The translations under genes were made by a program, and so were the position numbers. From Topomyia yanbarensis (Eukaryota > Arthropoda > Insecta > Diptera > Culicidae), in contig NC_080671.1 in assembly GCF_030247195.1 (NCBI RefSeq), positions 197,704,676 through 197,768,675 on the forward strand: a stretch of DNA of 64,000 bases. Reading direction: 5' to 3'. This document shows positions 47,000 to 59,277 of the stretch, piece by piece (positions within the stretch are counted from its first letter, which is position 1; each line of letters begins with the position of its first letter). The notes under the pieces were generated by a model. It was given only the letters and a program-made list of their open reading frames with translations. It was not told where the DNA came from and did no database searches.

Positions 47000-48100
47000 G
47001 GTCAGTCCAACTGAGTTCTCCTGGCATCCGATGCCAGGTACACAGATTAATCTGTGTTTCACAGATTTTCAATGCTCTGCACAGATTTCCGCAGTTTTCT
47101 GTTAAAATGCACAGTATAGCACAGTTTTCTGTTATAATGGACAGATTTCTCAATTTTTGGTCTCACTCAATTTTTGTGTTGAAGAAAACCAAAAAAAAAG
47201 TCACCACTTGTTTTGAGACAAATTTGTAGGTTTTCCTTAACACAATTTAAAATAGGCTGCGCACAGATCCCTGCTAGCGAATCAAATTCATTAGTTGGAC
47301 AGAGGCTGTGGCCCAACCAGCGATAACTGTACAGATAAATCCCAAGGGAAATGTCCCAATTGAAGTGATTTTGCTGTTGATTTCGTTGTACTTGGATATC
47401 TGAAGACTTTTTTTCAATAGGTCAAATCTGCAAAACAGAGCCTCTCTTTGTTTACTTTCTCTTCCGCGAATTACTCGGTCACCTTTCTGATTTCCCTTCA
47501 GCTCTTTGCATAATAACCTAGTAAAAACCTTGGTCTTTCGAAACATACTGATAAATGTTTAAAAAGTTTTATGGTTTCGCAATAATAAGAGAAAGCGAAA
47601 AAAGAGGGCTCTCATTTGCAGATTGGACCGAATGAAAAAAAGTCTTCATCTCTTCTCTTGATTGGCACATTGTCATGTTTGGCAACAGGGGTGCCAACTT
47701 TCCAGATTTTTCTGGATTCTTCCAGATTTTTAAGCCTCGTCCAGACATACAAATTTATTTATGTTTGATCCAGATTTCAGGGAATTTGTCCAGATTTATC
47801 CAGACAGTTTGAAAAATAAGTTTCAAGAATGCACCCTTGATTCATAAACCACTTTTTTAGAAAGCTGGAAACAGAACATACCAGTTTTTTCGCTGAAAGT
47901 CAACAATTTTCTTCCGAATCTTCATCAACTAGAAGTTTCAACAGTCCAACGTTCTGGAAACTCTGAGATTCAAATTGAATAGCGTCAAATTTCTCTATGT
48001 TGAAAATAAAGCATTTGACATTTACAGATTAGCAGCGCAATCACCGAATTCTCAGTAAGTCGAGATATATTTGCTAACATACAAACATGTTTCATTAGTA

Positions 48101-49774
48101 AAATGCACCAAATATAGCCCATAGGTGAGAAATGCACCTTTTCCTAAAGAATTTAGGTCATAGAGACAATTCGACTTTTTTAAAAATTATTACAGATAAT
48201 TTGGAAAAAAACACTTGGCATCCCTGTTTGGCAAGTAGTGAGAATTCAACAATTAGGTTATACACTAACCGACATAACCCCACAAAATGAGCCGGATAAA
48301 CACCGTTTGACAATCGACGTCAACATTTCATAAGGCATTATATACAATATGCTCATGTTGAGAAAATGGCGTCTGAAAAATTACCTCGTACTTTATATTC
48401 CCATTTATGAACAGGAGCTTGATTAAGAACCAAACAACTCAATGCCGTGTTAAATTAACCACTTTTTTCGAATAATATAACAGATTTGTTAAAAAAATTG
48501 TATTTTGAACGTTTTTTGTAGATAAATGTTTTGGTCCCTTTTGAAACATCGCACTGGTTTTGTGCCCTCTCCCATAATCCCTTTTCGGCGAGACGTTAGC
48601 TTATAGTGCGTGCGGGTGAGCCCTTTTGTTTACAGCAAATGATGATGTGACGTTTATTTTGATCCCTTTCTTGGTGTTGCGATGTTTTTGTTCCCTTTTA
48701 AGTATAGTCTTTTTCATTAAGAAAAGGGCTCGTAAACAAATTTTTGCGTTTTGTTGTTTGGTGTATATGAACCGTTAATTTTTGAGGGGAAGTGAAAGGG
48801 AACATAAGCAAAACAAGTTATTTTGCTTATGTGCCTTTTCGAAAATCGGCTTATTCAAGGTATGTATTAAGCTTTGTCAGTGTCCATTTGAAGTAAGTAA
48901 TAACCGGAATTGTTTACGTTTTGTTTATCGGCCCATTTGAAAAATTCTCGGTGGTTTGTTTACATAGGAGTTACGTGAGTTCGAATTTAACAGATGAGCA
49001 TCCGTTGCACTCAAACTCACACAACTGCTAAAGTAAACAAACCACCGAGAATTGTCAAACATGAACTTCATTCATCATGAGTTCATTCGTGTCGTCATCT
49101 TGCAGAACTTAATAAATCACTTATCATATACGTGACGAGTTTTTACAGTGTACTCGAAGTATTTGTTTTAAAATAAATAACATTCCCTACATCTAATTTA
49201 TAAAAAAAAGTATTTACATATATATATTCAATTTTATATTTTTAGCAGCGGGTAAATTAAAATAAATTAATAAAAAAAATATTTATCCGACGCTGACAAA
49301 GGTGCACACTGCAGGCAAGGCGAAGGCAAACAAAATAAAATAGCACTGCAAAAGATTGGCAGCAAAAAAACTCTCCACATATTTTGAGGAGAGACCAGCA
49401 CCGACGCGTCACCAGCCATAGTGTGAGCGCGCCCTTAGCAGCCGGCAGAAATTTCTAGATTGCTCCTCCAGCGCGACTGCCGCAGCGCAGGGTAGCCAAA
49501 CTTTCGATTTTCCCCTCCGCGGGCAGACACGCGCTAGAGCTTGGACATAACAGACGCTACGGCCGCTCACTGCTGGCTCGCTTCGTTCAGACGCAGGCAT
49601 AAAAGAAAAATAATTTTGATTCGGGCAGCCATCTTGGTCTTGCAAATTTTGTGTGTGCAGTGCGCCCAAAGTAAAAAAACGAGCGCTTCGTTCTATGGTG
49701 ATTTTTTTTGCGTGAAATAGTTTAAAAGGAAAGGATAACTTCAGTGAAGAGTGTAAAAAGTATCGTTCTTAAAA
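48101..49774. other. Intergenic and SelD upstream region
   Basis: 48310-48512 is the inverted copy of 1903-2100. A MITE lies at 48943-49053. The rest to 49700 shows no gene; the last few hundred bases become GC-richer near 49400-49620, consistent with a promoter/5' UTR of the SelD gene, but no core element can be assigned with confidence. Confidence 0.5.
48943..49053. mobile_element. Short MITE with AATTCTCGGTGG termini
   Basis: AATTCTCGGTGGTTTGTTTAC at the left is matched by its complement at the right (49033-49053), giving a 21-bp perfect inverted repeat around a 69-bp centre. TSD not resolved. Confidence 0.8.
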
Positions 49775-51170
49775 ATGGGTGATTACCATCATGATTCGCT
49801 TGGTTCCGCCCAACTCGACCTAGGAGGCAGTCCGGGTCTGGTATTGCGGCGTCCGTTCGATCCAACCGCTCATGATCTGGAAGCCTCTTTTCGATTGACA
49901 CGCTTCGCCGATCTAAAAGGTCGTGGCTGTAAGGTTCCGAAAGATGTGCTTGAGAAACTGGTCTCATCGTTGCAGCAGGATTACACTCAGGACCCGGAGG
50001 CCCAGTATCTTTCGATGTCCTCTCCCCGAATTGGGATTGGTCTCGATTGTTCGGTCATTCCGCTTCGCCATGGTGGTCTTTGCATGGTACAGACAACGGA
50101 TTTCTTCTATCCAATCGTAGACGATCCGTACATGATGGGCAAAATTGCCTGCGCCAATGTTCTAAGCGACTTGTACGCTATGGGTGTCACCGAGTGCGAT
50201 AATATGCTAATGCTTTTAGCCGTCAGTACTAAAATGACCGAGAAGGAACGCGACGTTGTTATACCGCTCATTATGAGGGGTTTTAAGGTAAGTGATTTGT
50301 ACCAGTTCTAATACGACTGGTTTATTTTCGTTTTTGCTCGAGACAATCTGATTCACTTCCGAGAGTATGTTTTGACTACAGCCAATATTTTCGCAACCTA
50401 CTTCGAGCAAAATTTCCATTGTTATTGAACTTTTGAACGCCGGTAATTACATAGTTAATTTGAAAATTATCTCTGATCGCTTACAGGATTCTGCGCTGGA
50501 AGCTGGTACTTCCGTTACTGGTGGTCAGAGTGTGGTTAACCCGTGGTGCACAATCGGCGGGGTGGCCACGACAATTTGTCAACAGAACGAATTCATCGTG
50601 CCAGACAATGCGGTCGTCGGGGATGTGCTGGTGCTGACAAAAGCACTCGGAACACAGGTTGCGGTCAATGCGCATCAATGGTTGGACCAGTCGGAACGTT
50701 GGAACCGTATCAAGCTTGTTGTTTCGGAGGAAGATGTTCGTAAAGCTTACCACAGGGCAATGGATTCAATGTCCCGACTCAATCGTATCGCCGCCCGGCT
50801 AATGCACAAATATAATGCTCACGGGTCAACGGATATCACAGGATTTGGATTGCTCGGTCATGCCCAGACGTTGGCATCCCATCAGAAGAACGAAGTTTCT
50901 TTTGTAATTCATAATCTGCCAGTGATTGCCAAGATGGCTGCAGTTGCCAAGGCGTGCGGAAACATGTTCCAGTTATTGCAGGGCCACTCGGCAGAAACCT
51001 CCGGTGGATTGTTAATCTGTTTGCCTCGTGAGCAAGCCGCTGCATACTGCAAGGACATAGAAAAACAGGAAGGCTGTCAAGCATGGATTATTGGTATCGT
51101 CGAGAAGGGTAATCGTACTGCTCGTATCATCGATAAACCACGAGTGATCGAAGTCCCGGCCAAGGAGTAA
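49775..51170 (+). CDS. SelD: Selenophosphate synthetase-like protein SPS1/SelD, arginine type
   Basis: Exons 49775-50287 and 50487-51170 are joined across a 199-bp phase-0 intron (GTAAGT...TTACAG), giving 398 aa, the same size as Drosophila SelD/Sps1. The family glycine-rich segment is LKGRGCKVP at residues 48-56: Arg50 occupies the position that is Sec or Cys in true selenophosphate synthetases. The body carries the AIRS-type ATP-binding/catalytic motifs ([55 protein letters not shown]). Insect SPS1-Arg proteins are known not to make selenophosphate in standard assays and act in other metabolism, so the name describes ancestry, not a proven reaction. The start fits the family N-terminus ([10 protein letters not shown], residues before the LRRPFDP motif). 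An AATAAA at 51590-51595 could serve polyadenylation. Confidence 0.95.
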
Positions 51171-52760
51171 GCATGAGGAGCTTTTTATGTTTGTCAAAAG
51201 AATTGACGAGCATTTTCTGATTAGATTTTCTTGAAGATTGATACATTTCCACAAATGCTGAAACTTGCTATAATTACTAACCCACAACCGAACTACAGAA
51301 TCAAGTAGCAAGTAAGATAATCTTCCTCGAAATTTGACACAAACAATTCGATCTACTGCTGAAACAGGAAACCAGACAGATGTGTTATAAATACTAGATG
51401 TAAGACGTTTTAATAATTTTCCACTTCTTTAATTCAGTTGCACATCGACAGGGTTGATTGAATCAAATTGTGCGGTTTCGCAGAAAAAGACGAGGAAGCG
51501 ATGACATTTTTCGTTCTATGAAAAAGCTTTCAAATTTTTATTGCATAATACAGATAAGATTCAAACATTTTGTAGAAGGTACAGGAGAAAATAAAAAATA
51601 TTAATCGAATTTGTTTGTCTCATTTTATGAAGTGAATTTTAAAGCCAAATTCACACCTTTCCGATCCGATTCAGTGACAGTGACGATACCGTACCGGACA
51701 AGTCTGAACGCTTGCATTTGAAGTGTATAAAAGAATAAACCGAATACTGAAACGGATTGGAAAAGTGTGAATTTGGCTTAGGGCTGTGCGTTGTGACGGA
51801 TTGCTATTTGAAACGAAAGTACATTATAGCACTGAGAACTGACATACAAGTAAAGTTTTCAACTTGTGTAAGAAATTAAACTGTCGCTTTGAAATGACAA
51901 GAGCAAGTAGCAACCTGCCACTGGTCGGTGCTCCGATCGGCCAGCAATCGTTATACGGGACTTGGATGCAATGGTGACTCACGCATGCGAACATGTATGC
52001 GATGGCGATTTTCAACGTATTTTCATTTAAATGTTTACACAGGTTTTCTGAGAAAGTTTGATCTAGCTTATATGTCTGTTCTCTGTGATTATAGTTTCTC
52101 TGCAACAGTGTGTCAGCCTAACTCTTAAATGCATGAAACTCATTTTTCTGGATGGATACGAAATATACCTCTTGTTAAGGCTTTATATCATGGAATTCGG
52201 TATGTTGCCAAATGGTATGCATTTAAGGGCTAAAGTTTGTCTGCAAGCGTGATTGCACTATGTATACCGATATTAGACCGTCACAGTCAATTTTCACTAC
52301 CTGCGGACTCTTCTGACAGTTTTTTAATTGATGCAGCGAAGTTTTGTGCATAACTGAATTACACATACCGACGCAAATAAAAAAAAAGCGTGGACAATTT
52401 TTTGCAATGGATAGATTATCGCAGATAGTATTCATAATCATTTTTCATTTATTCATTTCGCTTACTTGATATTGCGTGACCAGGGGTGGCATCCCTATGG
52501 CGATATACATGACAATAGTCAACATATGATGAGCCTAGCCGCTTCTAGGACCATGCTCTTGCATTGCGTTGTTTTGATTTTAACAAAGGCAGATGTTGGC
52601 TTGAAAAATGGCCGCCTAACAAGGGTGTTAGCCTGGCGGTGCCATTTTTTTTGTTTTACATTTTAGAAGTCTTAAAACTATAGGTCTGCAATATGATATT
52701 AAAAAAAAATTATAAGAGAACCTAGGAGGAACAGTTTTGACACTAACATAAATTTAGGAA
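51171..52760. other. SelD downstream region, no further gene
   Basis: AT-rich, with one MITE at 51640-51780. Short frames at 51824-52128 and 52223-52666 resemble nothing known. Confidence 0.5.
51640..51780. mobile_element. 141-bp MITE with TAAAGCCAAATTCACAC termini
   Basis: The left end AAGCCAAATTCACAC and the right end GTGTGAATTTGGCTTA are inverted repeats that continue through a TTCC(G/A)ATCCG motif, about 33 bp per arm with few mismatches. Located about 470 bp after the SelD stop, possibly within its 3' UTR. Confidence 0.8.
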
Positions 52761-52942
52761 ACAGTCGTGATTGACTGGTTGGGCCACAACCTCTGTCAAA
52801 TTAACGAATTTGATTCCTATATTACTCCCTGAGGAGAAAACTCCTTTGGAGAGTTTTTCACATTTGTCAGTCGGCCCAACTAGCGAATCAGATTCGTTAA
52901 TTGGACAGAGGCCGTGGGTGAACCATAGACAATCACGACTGT
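52761..52942. mobile_element. 182-bp MITE with ACAGTCGTGATT termini
   Basis: ACAGTCGTGATTGACTGGTT at the left and a complementary end ...AATCACGACTGT at the right; the arms extend about 55 bp with small differences. Fragments of the same terminus occur at 5610-5640, 37740-37800 and 63389-63425, so this is an abundant family. Confidence 0.8.
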
Positions 52943-52957
52943 AACTAGAAAATTTAG

Positions 52958-53240
52958 CCAAGCAAACGTGAAAAAGGTCAGCTCGAATATTGCAAAAAAC
53001 TCGAAAGTATCCGAACATAAACTTAGAAACGACTCGGGCCAGTAATCGCCACACGTTTTCGAGAGTGCCTGATATTTACTGTCACAGATGAATTTAATAT
53101 CGCCGCAAAATGCAAACAAGAATTCAAATGCACCAGGATTTGTTTGGTCTGGCAAGCAATCTACAGTTGCGGCCATAGCGGGATTTATGGCACACCCAAG
53201 ATTATGAACCAGGGCAGGGAGCTTATCACAAAAAGTGCCC
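52958..53240. repeat. Dispersed repeat with a shared open frame (copy A)
   Basis: About 280 bp nearly identical to 58638-58930. On the minus strand both copies have an open frame starting MAATVDCLPDQTNPG. The few base differences I compared change amino acids (F/L, S/L, E/D, T/N), which argues against selection on a protein. Treated as a repeat. Confidence 0.6.
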
Positions 53241-54415
53241 CCAAAAACGAATACTAGACGTACATGTTGGGAAACCGGCGGAACAGGTTACACAGCGGAA
53301 TGTCCAAACCGGAAAGAAACCGAGCTAATGACTTGCGCTACGGCAGAAGAAAAGTAAACGCGTCAATAAACGAACTTTATCGGGAAACGGTTTGATGTGG
53401 AATGACATGAAAAAAACCTGTTTTAATCCACCTAGTGGTGCAATTGCGCCTTTCTTATTTATCCAAACTATTGGGGTTTTCGATTGATTGACACCGGTGT
53501 AGTGGAGTGCACTGAAACTGCATCGTTTTTGCACTTTCTAGCAGAAGTGCAGAAATCTGGGTATGTTCCATTGACACTTCTGCTAGAAAGTGCAAAACCA
53601 GTGCACTCCATATGATTCATTAGATGGTTTTGATCAATAGAATTGCGGAAATGTCTATTACATTCTTATTTCACTTAGCACGTATCCCACGACTACCACG
53701 AAAGTAGACGCTGACTCACTTTAAACAAAAAGTATAGGGGAGACCTAGGATGGAGACCGCTGCTAGTTTGCAGTGTTTTCAGTTTCCCTTTTTTACCGCT
53801 TTGATGTAGATAGATCTTGCAAAATAGAACATGTGGCTGTTGCCATCATCCCTGAATTTTATGAAAGTGTTTGTTGCATTGTCTTTGTTAATATAGCCAA
53901 AAATGTGTGACGCGGAAAACCTGCCAATTTACCCCTTCCCCGGGGTAAGTTGGTGGTATGTATGAATACGCCAGAAAATGGAGATTCAATTACATCGTGC
54001 TCAATGTCTTTTCAATAAAATTGTATATTAACCGACAATTGCCAATATACTTCATTCTCAATACACCGGCATTTTACTTTGACGCGTATTCCATATTCAA
54101 AATCGAAATTCTTCAGGCGATTGGCTGAAGCACAGATAACAGACGTTTAGACTAGAACAAAATTTCTTCAAAAACCTGTGTAAACTTTCAAATTGATAAA
54201 CGTTGGAGATCCGTGTTTCGCTATTACCATCTGCGCAACTGTTTGCTACACGTGTTTGACAGCTGCACTCTAACTGCATTGTATCGATCACTGCGCCATC
54301 TACAAACGTTGTGCAATTGTGCCTTTCTCATTTCTCCAAACTATGATTTAATAGCTGGTTCGTACAATATAACATTATGGAAATGTCTTTCATTCTTATT
54401 ACACTTGGTAAGTAC
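53241..54415. other. Intergenic DNA with one hairpin
   Basis: No gene. A hairpin sits at 53503-53609: TGGAGTGCACT plus TTGCACTTTCTAGCAGAAGTG on the left, complementary to CACTTCTGCTAGAAAGTGCAA and AGTGCACTCCA on the right, with about 27 bases between. The rest is AT-rich and unremarkable. Confidence 0.5.
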
Positions 54416-54671
54416 ATATGGTCGGTGTTAGGTCAGACCGGACTAAGTGACAGTGCATTGATTTCGAGAAAAACGCATTTAAAGTTTGAATCGCAGCATC
54501 CTTTACATTATAATTAGAAAATAATTTTTACCATAATTCTTGTTTATTGTTTCATATTTCAAATCTGGTAAAAGTGGAATGTAGATGAAGAAATTCTTTA
54601 TCCAGTGCTATCATTAACTCATTTTTTGATGTTTTGCGACTTGGTCCGGTCTGACTTAACACCGACCATAT
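54416..54671. mobile_element. 256-bp MITE with ATATGGTCGGTGTTA termini
   Basis: The left end ATATGGTCGGTGTTAGGTCA and the right end TGACTTAACACCGACCATAT are inverted repeats of about 35 bp that include GGTCAGACCGGAC / GTCCGGTCTGAC. The termini carry TA, consistent with a TA-targeting family. No protein. Confidence 0.82.
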
Positions 54672-54689
54672 AAGAGCACCTTTTTGCAT

Positions 54690-56574
54690 TCATCGCGGTA
54701 TCGGTTTGAATAGGAGTTTTCTATGTGATCGCATCCACAACCCGTAACTCCGGAGCCGGAAGTCGGATGGAGATGGAATTTAATATCAGTTTCCAGGGAC
54801 GCAACATCTTTCATTTGAGACTAAGTTGACCAAATCGGTCTAGCCATTTTCGAGAAACCAACATAACCGTTATTCTGAATTTGGATGCTTCCGGATCCGT
54901 CGATGGTGGCCAGTGTGACCAAAGAGACTTTGAATGACTGTTGGTGACCTAGATCTACAAATTCAACAGTTGTGTTTACATTTTGGAAAAAAATTCACCT
55001 TACATTCATCGCAGAATTCGTTAGAATCGGGATTTGCTGCGTGATCGTACGTATCACCCTGTAATTCAGGAACCAGAACTCGGATCCACACAAAATTCAA
55101 CAGCAGCTGATAAACCTTTCTTTTAAAATCAAGTTTGTCAAAATCGGTTCAGAAAATTCCGAGAAACCGATGTGGACAAATCAACAAATTTTGTTTTGTA
55201 ACCATACTCTTCAACTCGTAATCCGGAACCAGATGTCGGTTGAAAATGAAATTCAATAGCAACCTATGGGAATATTATACCTTTCATTTGAATCTTATTT
55301 TGTAAAAATCGGTTTAGCCATCTCCGAGAAACCGATGTGGACATTTTGTTAACAAATCCGCACATACACACATATACATACATACACACATACATACATA
55401 CATACATACATACACACAGATATTTTGCGATCTCGACGAACTGAGTCGAATGTTATATGAGACTCGGCCCTTCGGGCCTCGGTTAGTCGATCGGTTTTTG
55501 GAGCAATTGCATAACCTTTCTATATGAGAAAGGCAAAAGAATAATAGTTAATTAGCTTAATCAGCATGAGTTCAATGTTATCTTCATGTGATTTTATTTT
55601 GAAATGTTGGTGGAATGGGTTTGAAAGTGGAGGGAATGGGGGGTTAGTAGAGTGGGAGTGGATGATGCGTCAGAAATCCTTCATCTTATTTCGGTATACG
55701 GGGTGGATGAAGGGAATGCGAGCGTGAGGGTGGTCCAAGGGGAGGGGAGTGATGAAGGAGGGAGGTGTAAAGGCAAGGCAGGGAGGGGGAGGCGCGGCGA
55801 CGCAATACTCAACTGCATATTTTGCCTTCCATTTGAGACTTGGTTTGAGAAACTCGGTTCAGTCATCACCGAAGAACCGATGTTACTTTAATTATGGAAT
55901 ATGCCCGGAATTCCGGAATCGTCGATAGTGGACAATATATTCAAAGAATGTTTGATTGGCAATTAGTTATCTAGATCTGCGATTAGAAGTAATTTGGTGA
56001 CCATTTCAATAGTTCTTAGCCTCTGAGGTATTACGATTGTACCGATTCATATAGGAAATTCCAATGTATCCTTACTAACACCCCTGTAACTCCGGAAGCA
56101 AGAGTCAGACTGCTGCTGAATGAAATTCAGCAGCAGTCAATGGCATTACTGTATCTTTCATTTGAAATCAAGTTTGTAAAAATCGGTGGAGAATTCGTTG
56201 GGGAATGGGTGTGATATTTGCTTAGGAACTTGGCGGGATCCCCGGGGGCGTCATGAACCGTCATAGGTGGCCAATGTGGTCAAAGCTGTTTTGATTGGTC
56301 ATTAGTGATCTAGACCCGCAAACTAGAGTAATGTTACATCAATTTTAATATGTTTTACATCATTTGAACATCATGGTGGTACCAATTTAAATGGGAATTT
56401 GCTGTGTGACTGCACTCTTCATCCCGTAACTCCGGAACCGGAAGTCGGATCAACTAAAAATTCAATAGCAGCTCATGGGAGCGTTATACCTTTCAGATGA
56501 AAATAAGTTTGCGAAAATCGGTTCAGCCATCTCTGAGAAAATTGTGAGTTTAAATGACACATACACATACATAC
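54690..56574. repeat. Degenerate retroposon repeat array
   Basis: The motif set 'cgtaactccggaaccggaagtcgga', 'tttcatttgaa(a/t)', 'aaaatcggttcagccatctc(c/t)gagaaa' recurs several times (about 54740, 55060, 55215, 56085, 56430). A 3'-end motif with GGCCCTTCGGGCCTCGG occurs at 55465-55485 after a CATACATA run. Several overlapping or truncated copies of one family are present. The G-rich stretch 55620-55800 makes long frames on both strands without protein similarity. Confidence 0.7.
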
Positions 56575-57357
56575 GGGAGCACGTCGTTTGGCATAAGTTC
56601 GTTTGGCATAAGTTCATTTGGCATAAGTTCATTTGGCATAATGTTCATTTGGCATAACCGTAGGTGACACATACGGTCGTTTGGCATAATGTTCATTTGG
56701 CATAATGGTCATTTGGCATAATGGTCATTTGGCATAATGGTCGTTTGGCATAATGGTCATTTGGCATAATGGTCGTTTGGCATAATTTGAAATATACATT
56801 GAAATCTCAGTTATATCAGGCGTTGACGATGCCTAATGTGGCTACGCCACATCGCTTTAAGCGTGGTGCTGTCCGACATCGCTCCGCTCCGTCGGACTTA
56901 ACCTAGCTGATAGCCCCTATGTTTAAGTAATCCGGGCAAACGAGTGGATCACAGATTTGCTTGCAAGGGGCTGCCGTTCCGACGGGGGTATACAGATTCA
57001 AAGAACTGCTCATGTTTGAAAGAAGGAGTCAACTCCTAAGTTTAAGTAATCCGGGCAAACGAGTGGATCACAGATTCGCTTGCAAGGGGCTGCCGTTCCG
57101 ACGGGGGTATACAGATTCAAAGAACTGCTCATGTTTGAAAGAAGGAGTCAACTCCTAAGTTTAAGTAATCCGGGCAAACGAGTGGATCACAGATTCGCTT
57201 GCAAGGGGCTGCCGTTCCGACGGGAGTATACAGATTCAAAGAACTGCTCATGTTTGAAAGAAGGAGTCAACTCCTAGGTTTGAGTAAACCGGGCGGCAAA
57301 CGAGTGGATTACTGGTTTACTTGCGAGGGTTATATGGTATGCAAATTCAAAGAACTG

Positions 57358-57573
<216 letters not shown>

Positions 57574-57753
57574 CAGTTCTTTGAATCTGTATACCCCCGT
57601 CGGAACGGAAGCCCCTTGCAAGCGAATCTGTGATCCATTCGTTTGCCCGGATTACTTAAACTTAGGAGTTGACTCCTTCTTTCAAACATGAGCAGTTCTT
57701 TGAATCTGTATACCCCCGTCGGAACGGCAGCCCCTTGCAAGCAAATCTGTGAT

Positions 57754-58104
57754 CAGGGTGGCCAGATAGAATTCCTTAATATCGGTAGGGTCACTAAAAG
57801 TTTATCGCTAGTTATCGGTAGGCCAGGTTGTTGTCCCAAAAACGTAGTATTGACATAGAATAATTCGTAGTATTGACAATGGAATAATAATAATTATTAT
57901 TGTAAAATACTGACAACACAGATCTCAGACCAAATCCAACTCAAAAAATGAATGTTGAGTAGGATGTGTCCAAAATTAATAAAAATCGGTAGTTTTCGGT
58001 AGGAATAACAAAATATCGGTAGTTTTGCCTTGGTCGTCTGTGAATCGGTAGGGAAGACCAAAATCGGTAGGACTACCGATAAATCGGTAGGTCTGGCCAC
58101 CCTG
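57754..58104. mobile_element. 351-bp hAT-type MITE inserted in the foldback arm
   Basis: The ends CAGGGTGGCCAGA and TCTGGCCACCCTG are perfect inverted repeats. The flanks TCTGTGAT (57746-57753) and TCTGGGAT (58105-58112) match at 7 of 8 bases, an 8-bp TSD. The interior has several 'atcggtag' motifs. A decayed relative is at about 62880-63010. Confidence 0.9.
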
Positions 58105-58485
58105 TCTGGGATCCACTCGTTTGGCCGGATTACTTAAACATAGGGGCTATCAGCTAGTTTAAGTCCGACGGAGCGGAGCGATGTCGGACAGCACCACGCT
58201 TAAAGTGATGTGGCGTAGCCACATTAGGCATCGTCAACGCCTAATATAACAGAGATTTCAATGTATATTTCAAATTATGCCAAACGACCATTATGCCAAA
58301 TGACCATTATACCAAACGACCATTATGCCAAATGACCGTTATGCCAAATGACCATTATGCCAAATGAACATTATGCCAAACGACCGTATGTGTCACCTAC
58401 GGTTATGCCAAATGAACATTATGCCAAATGAACTTATGCCAAATGAACTTATGCCAAACGAACTTATGCCAAACGACGTGCTCCC

Positions 58486-59277
58486 CATACATACACACAC
58501 ATACATACACACACAGACATTTGCCGATCTCGACGAACTGAATCGAATGGTGTATGACACTCGGCCCTCCGGGCCTCGTTTAAAAATTCGATTTTTACAG
58601 TGATTGCATAGCCTTTCTTTATATGAGAAAGGCAAAAATATCCAAGCAAACGTAAAAAAGTTCAGCTCGAATATTGCAAAAAAGTCGAAAGTATCCGAAC
58701 ATAAACTTAGAAACAACTCGGGCCAGTAATCGCCACACGTTTTCGAGAGTGCCTGATATTTACTGTCACAGATGAGTTTAATATCGCCGCAAAATGCAAA
58801 CAAGAATTCAAATGCACCAGGATTTGTTTGGTCTGGCAAGCAATCTACAGTTGCGGCCATAGCGGGATTTATGGCACACCCAAGATTATGAACCGGGGCA
58901 GGTAGCTTATCACAAAAAGTGCCATCAAAAACGAATACTAGAAGTACACATGATCAAACTACATAAATATCGCCCAGCTTGAAGACGGCCCTGACTGTAA
59001 GAATGTGACAGGGGTCGTTATTGACATAGAACTCTCGAAACGTGTACCTACTGTCAAAACCAAACCATTCATTGACTCTATGCTATTTCGCTTGTTATAC
59101 GAATTGTACGGCAATCTTGATCATGTTATATAAAAACACACATACACACACTGCACATTATTCGATTTCGACGAACTGAGTCGAATGTTATATGAAACTG
59201 GAACCTATGGGATTGCGTTGCTGATTTTCAGTGATTGCATTCTATACGAGAGACAAAAATAAGCAATAGTCTACATT
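58486..59277. repeat. Retroposon 3' end and dispersed repeat copy B
   Basis: 58486-58635 continues the retroposon interrupted by the foldback element (CACA run, then CTCGACGAACTGAATCGAATG and GGCCCTCCGGGCCTCG, ending TATGAGAAAGGCAAAA). 58638-58930 is copy B of the repeat at 52958-53240. A second retroposon 3'-end motif is at 59160-59260. Confidence 0.7.

Larger units (their letters stand above)
43779..48100. repeat. Tandem duplication, copy 2 (contains a 171-bp MITE)
   Basis: Direct copy of 34422-43772 without the 5.2-kb transposon. Removing the 171-bp MITE and its 8-bp TSD leaves 4,143 bp. The right junction is at ...CATTAGTA followed by unique AAATGCACC. No host gene. Confidence 0.93.

Noticed and set aside
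52880..53176. 98-aa frame beginning MAATVDCLPDQ, also at 58393-58860
   Set aside because: The shared sequence is a dispersed repeat; the visible differences are mostly amino-acid changing, and the larger frame runs into unrelated retroposon sequence.
55620..55891. Gly/Arg-rich 79-aa frame in a G-rich stretch
   Set aside because: Low-complexity GGGGA-type sequence inside degenerate retroposon repeats; open frames exist on both strands.
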